A DNA stretch of 64,000 bases, taken from positions 189,409 to 253,408 of the forward strand of contig CAYJLF010000007.1 in NCBI GenBank assembly GCA_964371055.1. The letters are read 5' to 3'. The stretch is from CAYJLF01 sp964371055. Its GTDB lineage: Bacteria; Eisenbacteria; RBG-16-71-46; CAIMUX01. Below are positions 8,030-16,558 of this stretch, in pieces (position 1 is the stretch's first letter; every line of letters begins with the position of its first letter). Below the pieces are notes generated by a model. The model was not told where the DNA came from. It did no database searches and saw only the letters and a list, made by a program, of their open reading frames with translations. The position numbers were made by a program, and so were the translations under genes.

Positions 8030-10171
8030 ATGAAGAAACTGCTTTTGACGTTGATGATCGTCGCCATCGCCCTGCCGACCGGTGGAGCCATGGCGGCGAC
8101 GCTTCTGGTGGAGGACTTCAGTTATGCCCCGGGTACGCTCCTGACGGACACCGGCTACTGGGCCAACCACAGCGGCACCTCGAACTTCATTCCGGTCGCG
8201 TCTCCAGGGCTGAGCTACCCGGGTTACTCCGGATCGGGGATCGGCGAGGCGGCCTCGATGCTGCCGACGGGAGAGGACGTTCACACGACCGCTCCGTGGA
8301 CCGTCAACTCCGGCAGCGTCTACATGGCTTTCATGGTGAACTTTTCGGCCGCCCAGGCGACCGGCGACTACTTCACGCACTTCTACCAGGGCTCGACGAC
8401 CTTCTACGGCCGGGTCTTCGCCAAGCTGGTCTCCGGCAGCGTGAACTTCGGCATCACCCGCGGCTCCGGCACGGCGAACTACGCCAGCACGCCGTTTGCC
8501 CTGGGCGAGACTCATCTCGTCGTCGTGAAGTACACCTTCGTCGACGGGACGACCAACGACACCGCTGACCTCTGGGTCAATCCCGCGCTCGGCGGAGGAG
8601 AGCCGACGCCCCTCGTGAGCAACACCGACCTCGCCAGCACCGACGCGACCGGCATCATCGCGATCGCGCTGCGCCAGGGCTCCAGCTCCAACGGCGCGAC
8701 GCAGTTCGTCGATGGCTTCCGCGTCGGGACGTCGTGGGACGACGTCGTGGGCGGGGGCGTGCCCCCCTCGGGCGCCTGCTGCTTCACCAATGGCGCGTGT
8801 GAGGTTCTCGACGCGGCGGCGTGCGCGGCGCAGGGCGGCACCTACCAGGGTGACGGCACCCTCTGTGACCCGAATCCGTGTCCGATCCTGACGCAGGGCG
8901 CCTGCTGCCTGCCGAACGGCGACTGCTTCGTCGCCACCCAGGCCGACTGCGCGGCGCAGCAGGGCGCCTGGCAGGGTGAGAACACCCTGTGCAGCCCGAA
9001 TCCCTGCCCGTTCCCGCAGTACACGGTCTGCGAGCTTCGGCCGAACGACGGCGACGGCGTGCCGATGCTCAACAACCAGCGGGTCCAGGTCGAGGCGGTC
9101 GCGCATGTCAACAGCGGGACCTGGAACACGACGACCCAGCAGTTCGAGATGGGCGATGGCGGTTGCTGCGTCAGCGTCTTCGGCGGCTCGATCAATCCGC
9201 CGGTCGCGATCGGCGACCGCGTGCTGGTCAAGGGCACGCTCATCCACTACAACGGCCTGACCGAGATCAGCAACCCCGATCTCCAGGTGACCATCCTCTC
9301 GTCCGGCAACCCGGTCGATGACCCCGGCACCATCACGACCGGCGAGCTGGCGATGAACGGCGAGCAGTACGAGGCCTGCCTGATCCGGATCGAGTGCGCC
9401 ACGATCGTGGAAGGGACCTGGCCCGCCGAGGGCTCGAACTCGAACCTGACGATCGATGACGGCACCGGCCCGGTCACTCTGCGGATCGATAAGGAGACGA
9501 ACATCGACGGTACGCCGCAGCCGACGGGACCGATCACGATCGTCGGCGTCGCCTATCAGTTCGACAGCAGCGTCCCGCACACCGAGGGGTACCAGATCCT
9601 GCCGCGGAGTCTCGACGACATCACGCCGTGCATCGTGCCGGTCCCGGGTGCCTGCTGCGCGGTCGATGGCTCCTGCGCGCTGCTCACCGAGGGTGACTGT
9701 GCTGCCCAAGGCGGCCTCTTCCTCGGCGAGGGAACGGTCTGTGAACCGAATCCCTGCCCGCAGCCGTCCGGCGCCTGCTGCTATCCCGACGGCTCGTGCG
9801 CGGTGACGTTGCAGGCCGACTGTCCGGGACTCTGGTTGCCGATGATCGACTGCGATCCGAATCCGTGTCAGCAGCCTACGGGCGCCTGCTGCTTCCCGGA
9901 CGGCGCGTGCGTCGTGACGATGCAGTCCGATTGCGGAACCGGAAACTGGATCATCTACGAGGTCTGCGAACCGAACCCGTGCCCGCAGCCGCCGCCGACC
10001 GGAGCGTGCTGCTTCGCGGACGGTACCTGCGTGATTCTGACCCAGGAGCTCTGCCTGGCCGCCCAGGGCGAGTGGTACGGACCGACCGTCGGCTGCGAGC
10101 CGAACCCGTGTCCGCCGCCGACGCCGGTCGAGAAGAGCAGCTGGGGCCAGATCAAGAACATGTACCGGTAG
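8030..10171 (+). CDS. Secreted multidomain protein with six-Cys GACC repeats and W-G-K tail
   Basis: 713 residues. A clean signal peptide (MKKLLLTLMIVAIALP, cleavage near AMA-A at ~22) leads to a ~220-residue beta-sandwich-like domain that may be lectin or laminin-G-like. Two six-Cys repeats (GACCFTNGAC, GACCLPNGDC) follow, then two OB-fold-like domains (~327-535; GDRVLVKGTL, TLRIDKETNIDG), then four more repeats. Each repeat of ~35-45 residues has the plan GACCx4Gx(C), two mid Cys, and a closing C-PNPC, giving six cysteines. The chain ends PVEKSSWGQIKNMYR, a tail shared with the next two genes. The ATG follows a GGGAGTGG purine stretch. Probably an exported surface or matrix protein; ligand unknown. 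Confidence 0.85.
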   Translation: MKKLLLTLMIVAIALPTGGAMAATLLVEDFSYAPGTLLTDTGYWANHSGTSNFIPVASPGLSYPGYSGSGIGEAASMLPTGEDVHTTAPWTVNSGSVYMAFMVNFSAAQATGDYFTHFYQGSTTFYGRVFAKLVSGSVNFGITRGSGTANYASTPFALGETHLVVVKYTFVDGTTNDTADLWVNPALGGGEPTPLVSNTDLASTDATGIIAIALRQGSSSNGATQFVDGFRVGTSWDDVVGGGVPPSGACCFTNGACEVLDAAACAAQGGTYQGDGTLCDPNPCPILTQGACCLPNGDCFVATQADCAAQQGAWQGENTLCSPNPCPFPQYTVCELRPNDGDGVPMLNNQRVQVEAVAHVNSGTWNTTTQQFEMGDGGCCVSVFGGSINPPVAIGDRVLVKGTLIHYNGLTEISNPDLQVTILSSGNPVDDPGTITTGELAMNGEQYEACLIRIECATIVEGTWPAEGSNSNLTIDDGTGPVTLRIDKETNIDGTPQPTGPITIVGVAYQFDSSVPHTEGYQILPRSLDDITPCIVPVPGACCAVDGSCALLTEGDCAAQGGLFLGEGTVCEPNPCPQPSGACCYPDGSCAVTLQADCPGLWLPMIDCDPNPCQQPTGACCFPDGACVVTMQSDCGTGNWIIYEVCEPNPCPQPPPTGACCFADGTCVILTQELCLAAQGEWYGPTVGCEPNPCPPPTPVEKSSWGQIKNMYR
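8771..9007 (+). repeat. Cys-repeat block, two units
   Basis: Two consecutive units, each starting GACC and ending PNPC. At DNA level the conserved cores are ggcgcctgctgc and ccgaatcc(g/c)tg. The similarity is protein-driven and imperfect. Confidence 0.85.
9647..10111 (+). repeat. Cys-repeat block, four units
   Basis: Four units beginning GACCAVDGSC, GACCYPDGSC, GACCFPDGAC and GACCFADGTC, each closing with PNPC. They follow the OB-like domains and precede the C-terminal tail. Confidence 0.85.
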
Positions 10172-10245
10172 ACAAATCACGGCTGGTCGGGGTCGGCGTC
10201 GGATCAACACCTCCGCCGGCCACGGCCTGACCGAAGCGACTCCAG

Positions 10246-10277
10246 AGACCCCGCTTCCGATCCCGGGAGCGGGGTCT
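10246..10277 (+). terminator. Hairpin terminator after the first Cys-repeat gene
   Basis: The stem AGACCCCGCT (10246-10255) is matched perfectly by AGCGGGGTCT (10268-10277), with a 12-nt loop and TCGTTC following. The 10-bp GC-rich stem lies 75 bp after the stop codon. Confidence 0.7.
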
Positions 10278-10323
10278 TCGTTCGGCGGGAGCAGCACCCC
10301 GGCAGGGTAAGGATCCTGCTGGG

Positions 10324-10352
10324 TTGACGGCGATCGGCGGCGGACCTATCGT
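10324..10352 (+). promoter_or_regulatory. Promoter of the paired Cys-repeat genes
   Basis: TTGACG (10324-10329), 17 bp, TATCGT (10347-10352). It lies between the terminator and the AGGAGG ribosome site at 10481, leaving a leader of ~130 nt. Confidence 0.55.
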
Positions 10353-10492
10353 GAAAACCTCGCCGGGGGGGAAGGCCGCGACTCCGCACGTGGACGGCTT
10401 CAGCGCGATAGCACCGGGGATCTTCCGGGGACGCGGCCGATCGGACAGCGCTCTCGATTCACGCGCGCCTGGCGTGTGAAAGGAGGCCGATC

Positions 10493-12232
10493 ATGCTCCC
10501 CGGGTGTCTCTCTTCTCTCCTGACTGCTCTCCTCTCTGTCCTCCTGACGCGATGTTCCTCTCGCTCCGCCTGGGTCCACGTCGGGATCGTCCTGAGCGCG
10601 GTTTTGGTTCCATCTTCTCTCCTGGCAGGGCCTCATCTGGGCGGCACACTCGTGGTGCACGACTGCGGCCTGGCGTACACCGATGGCGTTCTCGTCTACC
10701 CCACCCTCGCCCCGCCGTCGTGTGCGTCGATCGATGCGGAGGCGCCGGTCGAAACGCCGCACGATGGCAGCGGGCATGTCTGGAAGGTCTACGCGGTCTT
10801 TCCGGAAGGGAGCCGCCCGCGGCTGAAGGCGCTGGCCTTCGCGGCGACGTGGGATCCCCAGACGATTCACCTGCAGGACGGTGGGCCGCCCGATCCGTGG
10901 CGGGACTTCGAGGTCCCGATGGATGGGTGGCTGACGCGCCCGGGCGAGGGGACGGGGGTGAGTTTCGCCGCGACGCGGACCTCGCTCGTGAGCGAGGTCT
11001 ACTGGGTCGCCGGATACGCGTCGGCGCCGGCGCGATGGTCGCTGGCGGCGCACCCGCAGCAGCCCGGGATCTTCGTGGACGACGCCGTGCCCCGGGCCGA
11101 GGACGCCATCCATGCCTATGGCTCGATCGGGTTTGGCCTCGGCGGCGAAGTCCCCTGTCCGGCGGTGCTGGGCGCCTGCTGCCTCCCCGATGGACTCTGT
11201 CGACTCGAGCGCCGGGATACGTGCCTGGCCGAGGGAGGAGTCCAGTGGGGCGCCTTCGCTCCCTGCGCGCCCGATCCGTGCGCATCCCTGGTCGGCGGCT
11301 GCTGTCTGGGCGACGGATCCTGCCTCGTCGTGGACGGTGTCGCCTGCCTGGAGCGGGGCGGCGTCCACCAGGGCCGGGACGTCCCGTGCGATCCCAATCC
11401 GTGTCCGGCTCCGCTCGGGGCGTGCTGTCACCCCGACGGATTCTGCGAACTCCAGAGCGCCCCGCGCTGCCGGGACGCGGGAGGCCGGTATCAGGGCGAC
11501 TTCACACTCTGCGATCCGAATCCCTGTCCCTACCCGACGGCGCAGGGGGCGTGCTGCCTCAACGGCCAGTGCATCATGCTCGACGTCCAGCGCTGCCATG
11601 CCATCAGCGGGTGGTTCCTCGGCGAAGGCGCGTCCTGCGTGCCACAACCCTGTCCGACTCCCCCGGTGCTCGGCGCGTGCTGTTTCGCGAGCGGAGCCTG
11701 CCGGATGGAGCCGGGCGACGACTGCGTCGCGCAGGGTGGATACTACCTCGGGGACAGCAGCGACTGCTGGCCGAATCCCTGTGCCCAGCCGGCGGGGGCG
11801 TGCTGCCTGTCGCAAGGCGGATGCCTCATCGCTCCGCGAGTGGAGTGCAGCGTCGCGGGAGGAGTCTTCCTCGGCGAAGCGACCCAATGCGAGCCCGATC
11901 CGTGTTCTGACCTGACGGGGGCTTGCTGCTATGCGGATGGTTCCTGCCGCGTCGTCTCCATGGCGCAGTGTGCCGGCATCTATGTGCCGATCCCGGCCTG
12001 CGAGCCCGGGACCTGCGCGGAGGAACTCGGAGCGTGCTGCTTCTATGGCGGCTCCTGCCTCGTGCTGCGGGAGCCGGACTGCCTGGCCAACGGCGGATTC
12101 GCCTGGTGGCAGGGCGTCGACTGCACGCCGAATCCCTGCGACAGCGCGCTGCCGGTCGAACGGATGAGCTGGGGAAGACTCAAGGAGTCCTTCCGCCATA
12201 CCGGTCCGAACCGCGGGCTGGTCACTGATTGA
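10493..12232 (+). CDS. Secreted eight-repeat Cys-rich protein, paralogue A
   Basis: 579 residues; AGGAGG at 10481 sets the start. The N-terminus is an unusual long, twice-hydrophobic signal region ending PSSLLAGPHLGG; cleavage after LLA aligns with the next paralogue. A ~175-residue domain (GGTLVVHDCGLAYTDG, YPTLAPPSC, FAATWDP, VYWVAGYA) then leads into eight six-Cys repeats (residues 227-549) beginning GACCLPDGLC and ending GACCFYGGSC. The tail LPVERMSWGRLKESFR matches the shared C-terminal motif, but here 11 more residues follow before the stop. That extension is odd: if the tail is a processing signal, it may be tolerated or the protein may be processed differently. 70 bp separates it from its paralogue, with no terminator seen. 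Confidence 0.85.
   Translation: MLPGCLSSLLTALLSVLLTRCSSRSAWVHVGIVLSAVLVPSSLLAGPHLGGTLVVHDCGLAYTDGVLVYPTLAPPSCASIDAEAPVETPHDGSGHVWKVYAVFPEGSRPRLKALAFAATWDPQTIHLQDGGPPDPWRDFEVPMDGWLTRPGEGTGVSFAATRTSLVSEVYWVAGYASAPARWSLAAHPQQPGIFVDDAVPRAEDAIHAYGSIGFGLGGEVPCPAVLGACCLPDGLCRLERRDTCLAEGGVQWGAFAPCAPDPCASLVGGCCLGDGSCLVVDGVACLERGGVHQGRDVPCDPNPCPAPLGACCHPDGFCELQSAPRCRDAGGRYQGDFTLCDPNPCPYPTAQGACCLNGQCIMLDVQRCHAISGWFLGEGASCVPQPCPTPPVLGACCFASGACRMEPGDDCVAQGGYYLGDSSDCWPNPCAQPAGACCLSQGGCLIAPRVECSVAGGVFLGEATQCEPDPCSDLTGACCYADGSCRVVSMAQCAGIYVPIPACEPGTCAEELGACCFYGGSCLVLREPDCLANGGFAWWQGVDCTPNPCDSALPVERMSWGRLKESFRHTGPNRGLVTD
11171..12139 (+). repeat. Cys-repeat array, eight units
   Basis: Eight units start G[AG]CC (LPDGLC, LGDGSC, HPDGFC, LNGQC, FASGAC, LSQGGC, YADGSC, FYGGSC) and mostly end N-P-C. 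Individual variants include PDPC, PQPC and PGTC. Confidence 0.85.
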
Positions 12233-12302
12233 GATCGGTCGCGGCCGGCCTCCTCGCGAGGCTGGTCGTCCCGAAACGAGTTCCAGGGAAAGGAGGCTGG
12301 TC

Positions 12303-13988
12303 ATGGTCCCCGACCACCGTCCGTTGCGTGCGTATGCTTCGCCTTCATCGCTTCTGCTGGTCGTTCTCACATTCGGCGCGGCCGCCGTGGGGTTCTCTCC
12401 GCCCGCCCTGGCCGGCCCGAACTTCGGCGGGACGCTCGTGGTGCACGACACCGGTCTTGCCTACACGAGCGACGTCGCGATCTATCCCACGCTCGCCCCC
12501 GACTCCTGTGCCGTCGTGGATGCGGAGGCGCCCGTCGGTTTCCCGGCGGACGGACAGGGCTGGGTGTGGAAGGCCTACGCGGCGTTTCCGTCCGGGAGCG
12601 CGCCCCGCTTGAAGGCGCTCGCGTTCGGAGCGACCTGGAGCGGAGCGGAGATCCGCGTGCTGAGCGGCGGCGTGCCGAATCCGAGCCAGGACTTCGAGAT
12701 CCCGCAGGACGGTTGGCCAGAGCAGCCGGGCGGGGGAGTCGGCGTCAGCTTCCTCGTCACGAAGACGGCTCTGATCAGCGAGGTTTACTGGTTCGCGGGA
12801 TACGCCTATGGACCGGCGATCTGGTCGCTGGCGCCGCACCCGGTGCAGGTCTCCGAGTTCGTGGATGACGGCTTTCCGCCGCAGGAGGACATGATCGCCG
12901 GGTTCAGCACGCTCGGCTTCGGACAGCCCGGGAATCCGGTCTGCCCCGGCATCCCGGGTGCCTGTTGCTTCGAGAGCGGTGACTGCCAGGTGCTGGGCCA
13001 GGAGGCCTGCCTCGCGGCGGGTGGGATCGAGTGGGGTCCCCTGGTCGACTGCGATCCCTATCCATGCACGCTCGTGCCGGGCGCCTGCTGCTTCGCCACC
13101 GGCGAGTGTCAGCTCCTGAACGGATTCGAGTGTCTCGCGGCCGGCGGCGTCTTCCAGGGACAGGCGACCGCCTGCGTTCCCAATCCGTGCCCGGCGCCGA
13201 CCGGGGCTTGCTGCTACGGCAGCGGGTACTGCGACGTTCGGAGCGAGTTGAGCTGCCTGCACGCCGGCGGCGTCTGGATGGGAGCGGAAACTGACTGCTC
13301 ACCGAATCCCTGCCCGCAGCCGCCGATCGGCGCCTGCTGCCTGCCGACCGGGCAATGCGTTCTCGTCAGCCAGTCGCTCTGCGGGCAGTACGGCGGCGAC
13401 TATCTCGGCGACGGCACCCTCTGCGAACCGGTCAACCCCTGCCCGCAGCCGCCGCCTCAGGCGGCCTGCTGCTTCTCGAACGGGCTCTGTCTGATGCGGA
13501 CCGAGGAGCAGTGTGCCCAGCAGGGGGGGAACTACCAGGGCGATGCGACCGACTGCTCTCCGAACCCCTGCCCGCAGCCGATGGGAGCCTGCTGCCTGGC
13601 GGACGGCTCCTGCGTCGTCGAGGCGTCGGGGTCGTGCTCGGCGCTGGGAGGCATCTGGCTGGGAGTCGGGACGCCGTGCGAGCCGAACCCGTGCGCACAA
13701 CTCGCCGGCGCCTGCTGTTTCCCGGACGGGTCGTGCCTGGTCCTCTCCTGGCCCGACTGCAACGGGGAGTTCATCCCGTTCGAGCCGTGCGATCCGAACC
13801 CCTGCTCCATGTTCCTGGGGGCCTGCTGCTTCTACGATGGCGCCTGCCTGGTGATGGAGGAGGCGGAGTGCTACGCCAGCAGCGGCTGGTACTGGCTGCA
13901 GGGGGAACCGTGCGAGCCGAATCCCTGCGACAACAGCACCCCCGTGCAGAAGACCACCTGGGGCCGGATCAAGCGGAGCTACTACTGA
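12303..13988 (+). CDS. Secreted eight-repeat Cys-rich protein, paralogue B
   Basis: 561 residues; AGGAGG at 12291 sets the start. A signal peptide ends PPALAGPNFGG. The ~180-residue N-terminal domain closely matches the preceding gene (GGTLVVHDTGLAYTSD, YPTLAPDSC, VYWFAGYAYGPAIWSLAPHP), so the two arose by tandem duplication. Eight six-Cys repeats occupy residues 219-542; one has a degenerate start (AACCFSNGLC). A Pro-rich linker and the tail PVQKTTWGRIKRSYY end exactly at the stop codon. Six cysteines per repeat suggests three disulphides each, hence an oxidising extracytoplasmic location. Likely co-transcribed with paralogue A. Confidence 0.87.
   Translation: MVPDHRPLRAYASPSSLLLVVLTFGAAAVGFSPPALAGPNFGGTLVVHDTGLAYTSDVAIYPTLAPDSCAVVDAEAPVGFPADGQGWVWKAYAAFPSGSAPRLKALAFGATWSGAEIRVLSGGVPNPSQDFEIPQDGWPEQPGGGVGVSFLVTKTALISEVYWFAGYAYGPAIWSLAPHPVQVSEFVDDGFPPQEDMIAGFSTLGFGQPGNPVCPGIPGACCFESGDCQVLGQEACLAAGGIEWGPLVDCDPYPCTLVPGACCFATGECQLLNGFECLAAGGVFQGQATACVPNPCPAPTGACCYGSGYCDVRSELSCLHAGGVWMGAETDCSPNPCPQPPIGACCLPTGQCVLVSQSLCGQYGGDYLGDGTLCEPVNPCPQPPPQAACCFSNGLCLMRTEEQCAQQGGNYQGDATDCSPNPCPQPMGACCLADGSCVVEASGSCSALGGIWLGVGTPCEPNPCAQLAGACCFPDGSCLVLSWPDCNGEFIPFEPCDPNPCSMFLGACCFYDGACLVMEEAECYASSGWYWLQGEPCEPNPCDNSTPVQKTTWGRIKRSYY
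12957..13928 (+). repeat. Cys-repeat array, eight units
   Basis: Units begin GACCFESGDC, GACCFATGEC, GACCYGSGYC, GACCLPTGQC, AACCFSNGLC, GACCLADGSC, GACCFPDGSC and GACCFYDGAC. Most close with PNPC. Confidence 0.85.
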
Positions 13989-14031
13989 TCGAGGCTGGAG
14001 GAGGTGGGGTTGCGAGGCGCGAGAGCTCGAA

Positions 14032-14052
14032 AGCACTTTCAACTTGAGTGCT
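14032..14052 (+). terminator. Weak hairpin after the Cys-repeat genes
   Basis: AGCACT (14032-14037) and AGTGCT (14047-14052) form a 6-bp stem in a locally AT-rich stretch. The stem is short and the following AATCAGTTGTTTG is only partly T-rich, so termination here is tentative. Confidence 0.35.
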
Positions 14053-14088
14053 AATCAGTTGTTTGAGATGGAGTTGTCGGTGCTTGGC

Positions 14089-14919
14089 TCAGTCCGGTGG
14101 GTGACCGTTGCGTCCCGCGAGGTGCAGCCAGAAGAAGGCGACCGCGCCCGCGGCCGCGACGCCCAGGGACTCCACCTCAGGGCGGATCGGGATCCGGACC
14201 TGGACGTCGACCGCCGCGAGGACGGCGTCGTCGAGGCCGGATCCTTCGGAACCGAGGACGACCGCCATCGGGCGGTGCGGATCGAGTTGATGGAGTTCGG
14301 TGTCCCCGCGCCCGGTCAGGCCGACGATCCGGTAGCCGATGTTCTTGAGGCGTGCCAGGAGGGGACCGGGCGGCTCCTCCACCAAGTGGGGGAGATGGAA
14401 CGAAGCTCCCATCGCGGCGCGCAGCGCCTTGTGGTGGAACGGGTCGACCGTCCCGGGGGTCGTGATGAGGGCGCGCATCCCGGCCGCCAGGGCGCTCCGG
14501 GCCAGAGAGCCGACATTGGCCGGATCCTGGACGGCATCCACAATGACGAGGTGTCCGCGCAGGGCGGCTCCGTTTCCCCAGATGCGCGACCGGTCGAGCG
14601 CCGGGCGATGAAAGACGCCGACGACGCCCTGTGGTGTCTCGACGGGCGACAGGTTGCGGAAGACGTGGGGCAGGGCCTGGTAGAGCGGGAGTCTTCGTCG
14701 GACGGCCTCGGCTTGGATCGCCTGCACCTCGGGGTCACGACTGTCGGTGCTGATGTAGATCGCCCGGCAGCGGAGTCCCGCTTTCATCGCTTCCTGCACC
14801 AGATGGATTCCGTCTGCCACTAGGACCCCGTCGCGACGGCAGTCTTTGGGCTTGGCCAGGTAGCGGCGCACCTGACTGACGAGCCGGTTCTGCGACGATG
14901 TGATCGGTGGAAGCTCCAT
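14089..14919 (-). CDS. SpoU/TrmH-family RNA 2'-O-methyltransferase
   Basis: 276 residues from ATG 14919. The N-terminal ~90 residues match the substrate-binding part of TrmH-type enzymes (SSQNRLVSQVRRYLAKPKDC, with VADGIHLVQEA). The SPOUT knot motifs follow: motif 1 DPANVGSLARSALAAG, motif 2 VVLGSEGSGL, motif 3 VRIPIRPEVESLGVAAAGAV. These enzymes methylate a ribose 2'-OH in rRNA or tRNA using S-adenosylmethionine. Motif 3 normally reads ESLNV; here the Asn is Gly, which may change activity or specificity. The target RNA cannot be deduced. The upstream frame is open but has no better start. Confidence 0.87.
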   Translation of the reverse strand: MELPPITSSQNRLVSQVRRYLAKPKDCRRDGVLVADGIHLVQEAMKAGLRCRAIYISTDSRDPEVQAIQAEAVRRRLPLYQALPHVFRNLSPVETPQGVVGVFHRPALDRSRIWGNGAALRGHLVIVDAVQDPANVGSLARSALAAGMRALITTPGTVDPFHHKALRAAMGASFHLPHLVEEPPGPLLARLKNIGYRIVGLTGRGDTELHQLDPHRPMAVVLGSEGSGLDDAVLAAVDVQVRIPIRPEVESLGVAAAGAVAFFWLHLAGRNGHPPD

Positions 14920-15280
14920 CGGCTTTCTTCGCCTGCCACCGGGCTGTGACAGGATCGGGGCGTCCTTCCTGACGCCGCAACTGCTTCGCACCGGAGCCGA
15001 TGGAGACGGGATCGGGCCCGGATGCACGATTTGATTCGCCCGGTTCAGCATACACGATGAGCCACCGGGATGTCCCCGTTCGTCTCTCCGCGTCGCGACG
15101 GCGGAGTGACGCCTGTCCGATCGGTTATCGGCACGCGGCGTATCGATCTTGCGCGTCTCGACGGGGCCCGCCCGGGCCGGCATTGACGCCGGGCGCGACT
15201 GGCGGCACGCTGGGGCGGAATGCCGGCCAAAGGTTAGTCGGCCGCGCCGTGCGGGGGGCGGAAACGAGGGGAGCCATGCT
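14920..15280. other. Divergent intergenic region
   Basis: Between the methyltransferase and the editing protein. I see a small hairpin, GGCGTC-CTTCCT-GACGCC (14959-14976), but no promoter convincing enough to call on either strand. Confidence 0.4.
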
Positions 15281-16558
15281 GTGGCGATGAAGGATCCGAC
15301 CACCGAACTCCTCCACCGCCGGGATCCGGCCCTCCTGGCGTTCGAGGCCAGGGTGGTGGGGCTTCGGGCGTGGGAACGGGGAGTCGAGGTCGCGCTCGAC
15401 CGGACGGCGTTCTATGCCGAGTCGGGGGGGCAACCGGACGATGCGGGGTTTCTGGCCGGCCGGCCGGTCGTCGCGTTGGTGGCCGAGAGAGGAATCGTCT
15501 GGCACCGGCTGGAGGGTCCGGCCGATCTGGCAATCGACGCGACCGTCCCTGGTGTCGTGGACGGTGAGAGACGCCAGGACCTGATGCAGCAGCACACCGG
15601 CCAGCACATCCTGTCTCAGGCGTTCTTCCGGACCGGGTCTCGAGGCACGGTCAGCGTTCACTTCGGCGCGGCGGAGTCGACGATCGATCTCGACGGCGCC
15701 AGGCCGGATCCACCCCTGCTCGAAGAGGTGAGTGTCCGGGCGAACGCGTGTGTTCTGTCCGATCGCGAGGTGCGGACCCACGTGGTCCCCCGCGCGGAGC
15801 TGGGCCGCTATCCGCTCCGGCGCGAACCGGGAATCGACGAGGATCCGTTGCGGTTGGTCGAGATCGAGGAGTGGGACTGGTCGGCGTGCGGCGGCACGCA
15901 CGCGCGCCGGACGGGCGAGGTGGGGCCGCTGTTGCTGCTCGGGGTCGAGAAGATCCGCGACCACTGGCGCGTGCGGTATCTGGCCGGGCGTCGCGCCTTG
16001 GCCTGGATGCGGAGCGCGCACCAGGTGCTGGACGAGACGGCACGGGATCAGACGATCGATTGGCGGCGCCTGCCGGAAGCGGTGCGGGGATGGCGGGCGG
16101 AGGCCGTGGAGGCGATGCGAGAGGTGAGGCGGCTGCGGGTCGCGCTGGCGGCGCGCGAGGCGGAGAGGCTCGCCGCGGAAGTGGTGGTGGGATCTGATGG
16201 GATCCGCTGGCTGTCGCTTTGGCTGGGGGAGCGGTCGGCGGAGGAGACACGCGAGCTGGCGGTCCGTTTCGCGGACGCGGCGGAACCGGCGGTGATCCTC
16301 GCGGGGGGGAGGACGGCCGGTCGGAGCGCCTGGACCGCGGCGCGCAGCGATGCTCTGCCGGGTCGATGGTCCCGTCTCTCCGCCGCGGAACTGCTGCGCG
16401 CCTGGCTCGCGACGATGGGGGGCAAGGGAGGAGGAACGGAACGCTGCGCCCAGGGCGGCGCCCCGCTCCCGGATGGTCAGGACGAGGCCGCACTCCAGGC
16501 TTCCCTGGCGGCGTGGCTTCAGAATCGGATCGAGAACGGATTGGGGGCCGGGGATTGA
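15281..16558 (+). CDS. alaX: Alanyl-tRNA editing protein, AlaX-L-like
   Basis: About 425 residues. The GTG at 15281 lies 7 nt after GAGGGGAG; the ATG two codons later is the alternative. The first ~240 residues match the editing half of AlaRS: ALDRTAFYAESGGQPDD, the zinc motif HTGQHILSQ, then CGGTHARRTGEVG giving the Cys and final His. The remaining ~180 residues resemble the helical/C-Ala-like extension of long AlaX forms, with a late GGKGGG loop. The enzyme hydrolyses mischarged Ser- or Gly-tRNA-Ala in trans; no aminoacylation domain is present. Its 3' end overlaps the convergent acylphosphatase gene by 40 bp. Confidence 0.87.
   Translation: MAMKDPTTELLHRRDPALLAFEARVVGLRAWERGVEVALDRTAFYAESGGQPDDAGFLAGRPVVALVAERGIVWHRLEGPADLAIDATVPGVVDGERRQDLMQQHTGQHILSQAFFRTGSRGTVSVHFGAAESTIDLDGARPDPPLLEEVSVRANACVLSDREVRTHVVPRAELGRYPLRREPGIDEDPLRLVEIEEWDWSACGGTHARRTGEVGPLLLLGVEKIRDHWRVRYLAGRRALAWMRSAHQVLDETARDQTIDWRRLPEAVRGWRAEAVEAMREVRRLRVALAAREAERLAAEVVVGSDGIRWLSLWLGERSAEETRELAVRFADAAEPAVILAGGRTAGRSAWTAARSDALPGRWSRLSAAELLRAWLATMGGKGGGTERCAQGGAPLPDGQDEAALQASLAAWLQNRIENGLGAGD

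Larger units (their letters stand above)
10172..10492. other. Intergenic region between first and second Cys-repeat genes
   Basis: Apart from the terminator hairpin (10246-10277) and the promoter (10324-10352) listed separately, I see nothing coding here. The pair implies that the first gene is a separate transcription unit. Confidence 0.6.

Noticed and set aside
7541..10297. 918-codon minus-strand open frame opposite the first Cys-repeat gene
   Set aside because: Antisense shadow typical of very GC-rich coding DNA; low-complexity Arg/Gly/Ala translation and no domain motif.
10400..12451. 683-codon minus-strand frame opposite the Cys-repeat genes
   Set aside because: Shadow of repeat DNA; the 'repeat' it shows is the complement of the GACC units.
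8771..13928. Possible CRISPR or minisatellite because of regular repeats
   Set aside because: Spacing and sequence follow protein units with imperfect DNA identity, inside open coding frames; no CRISPR-like spacers or cas genes.
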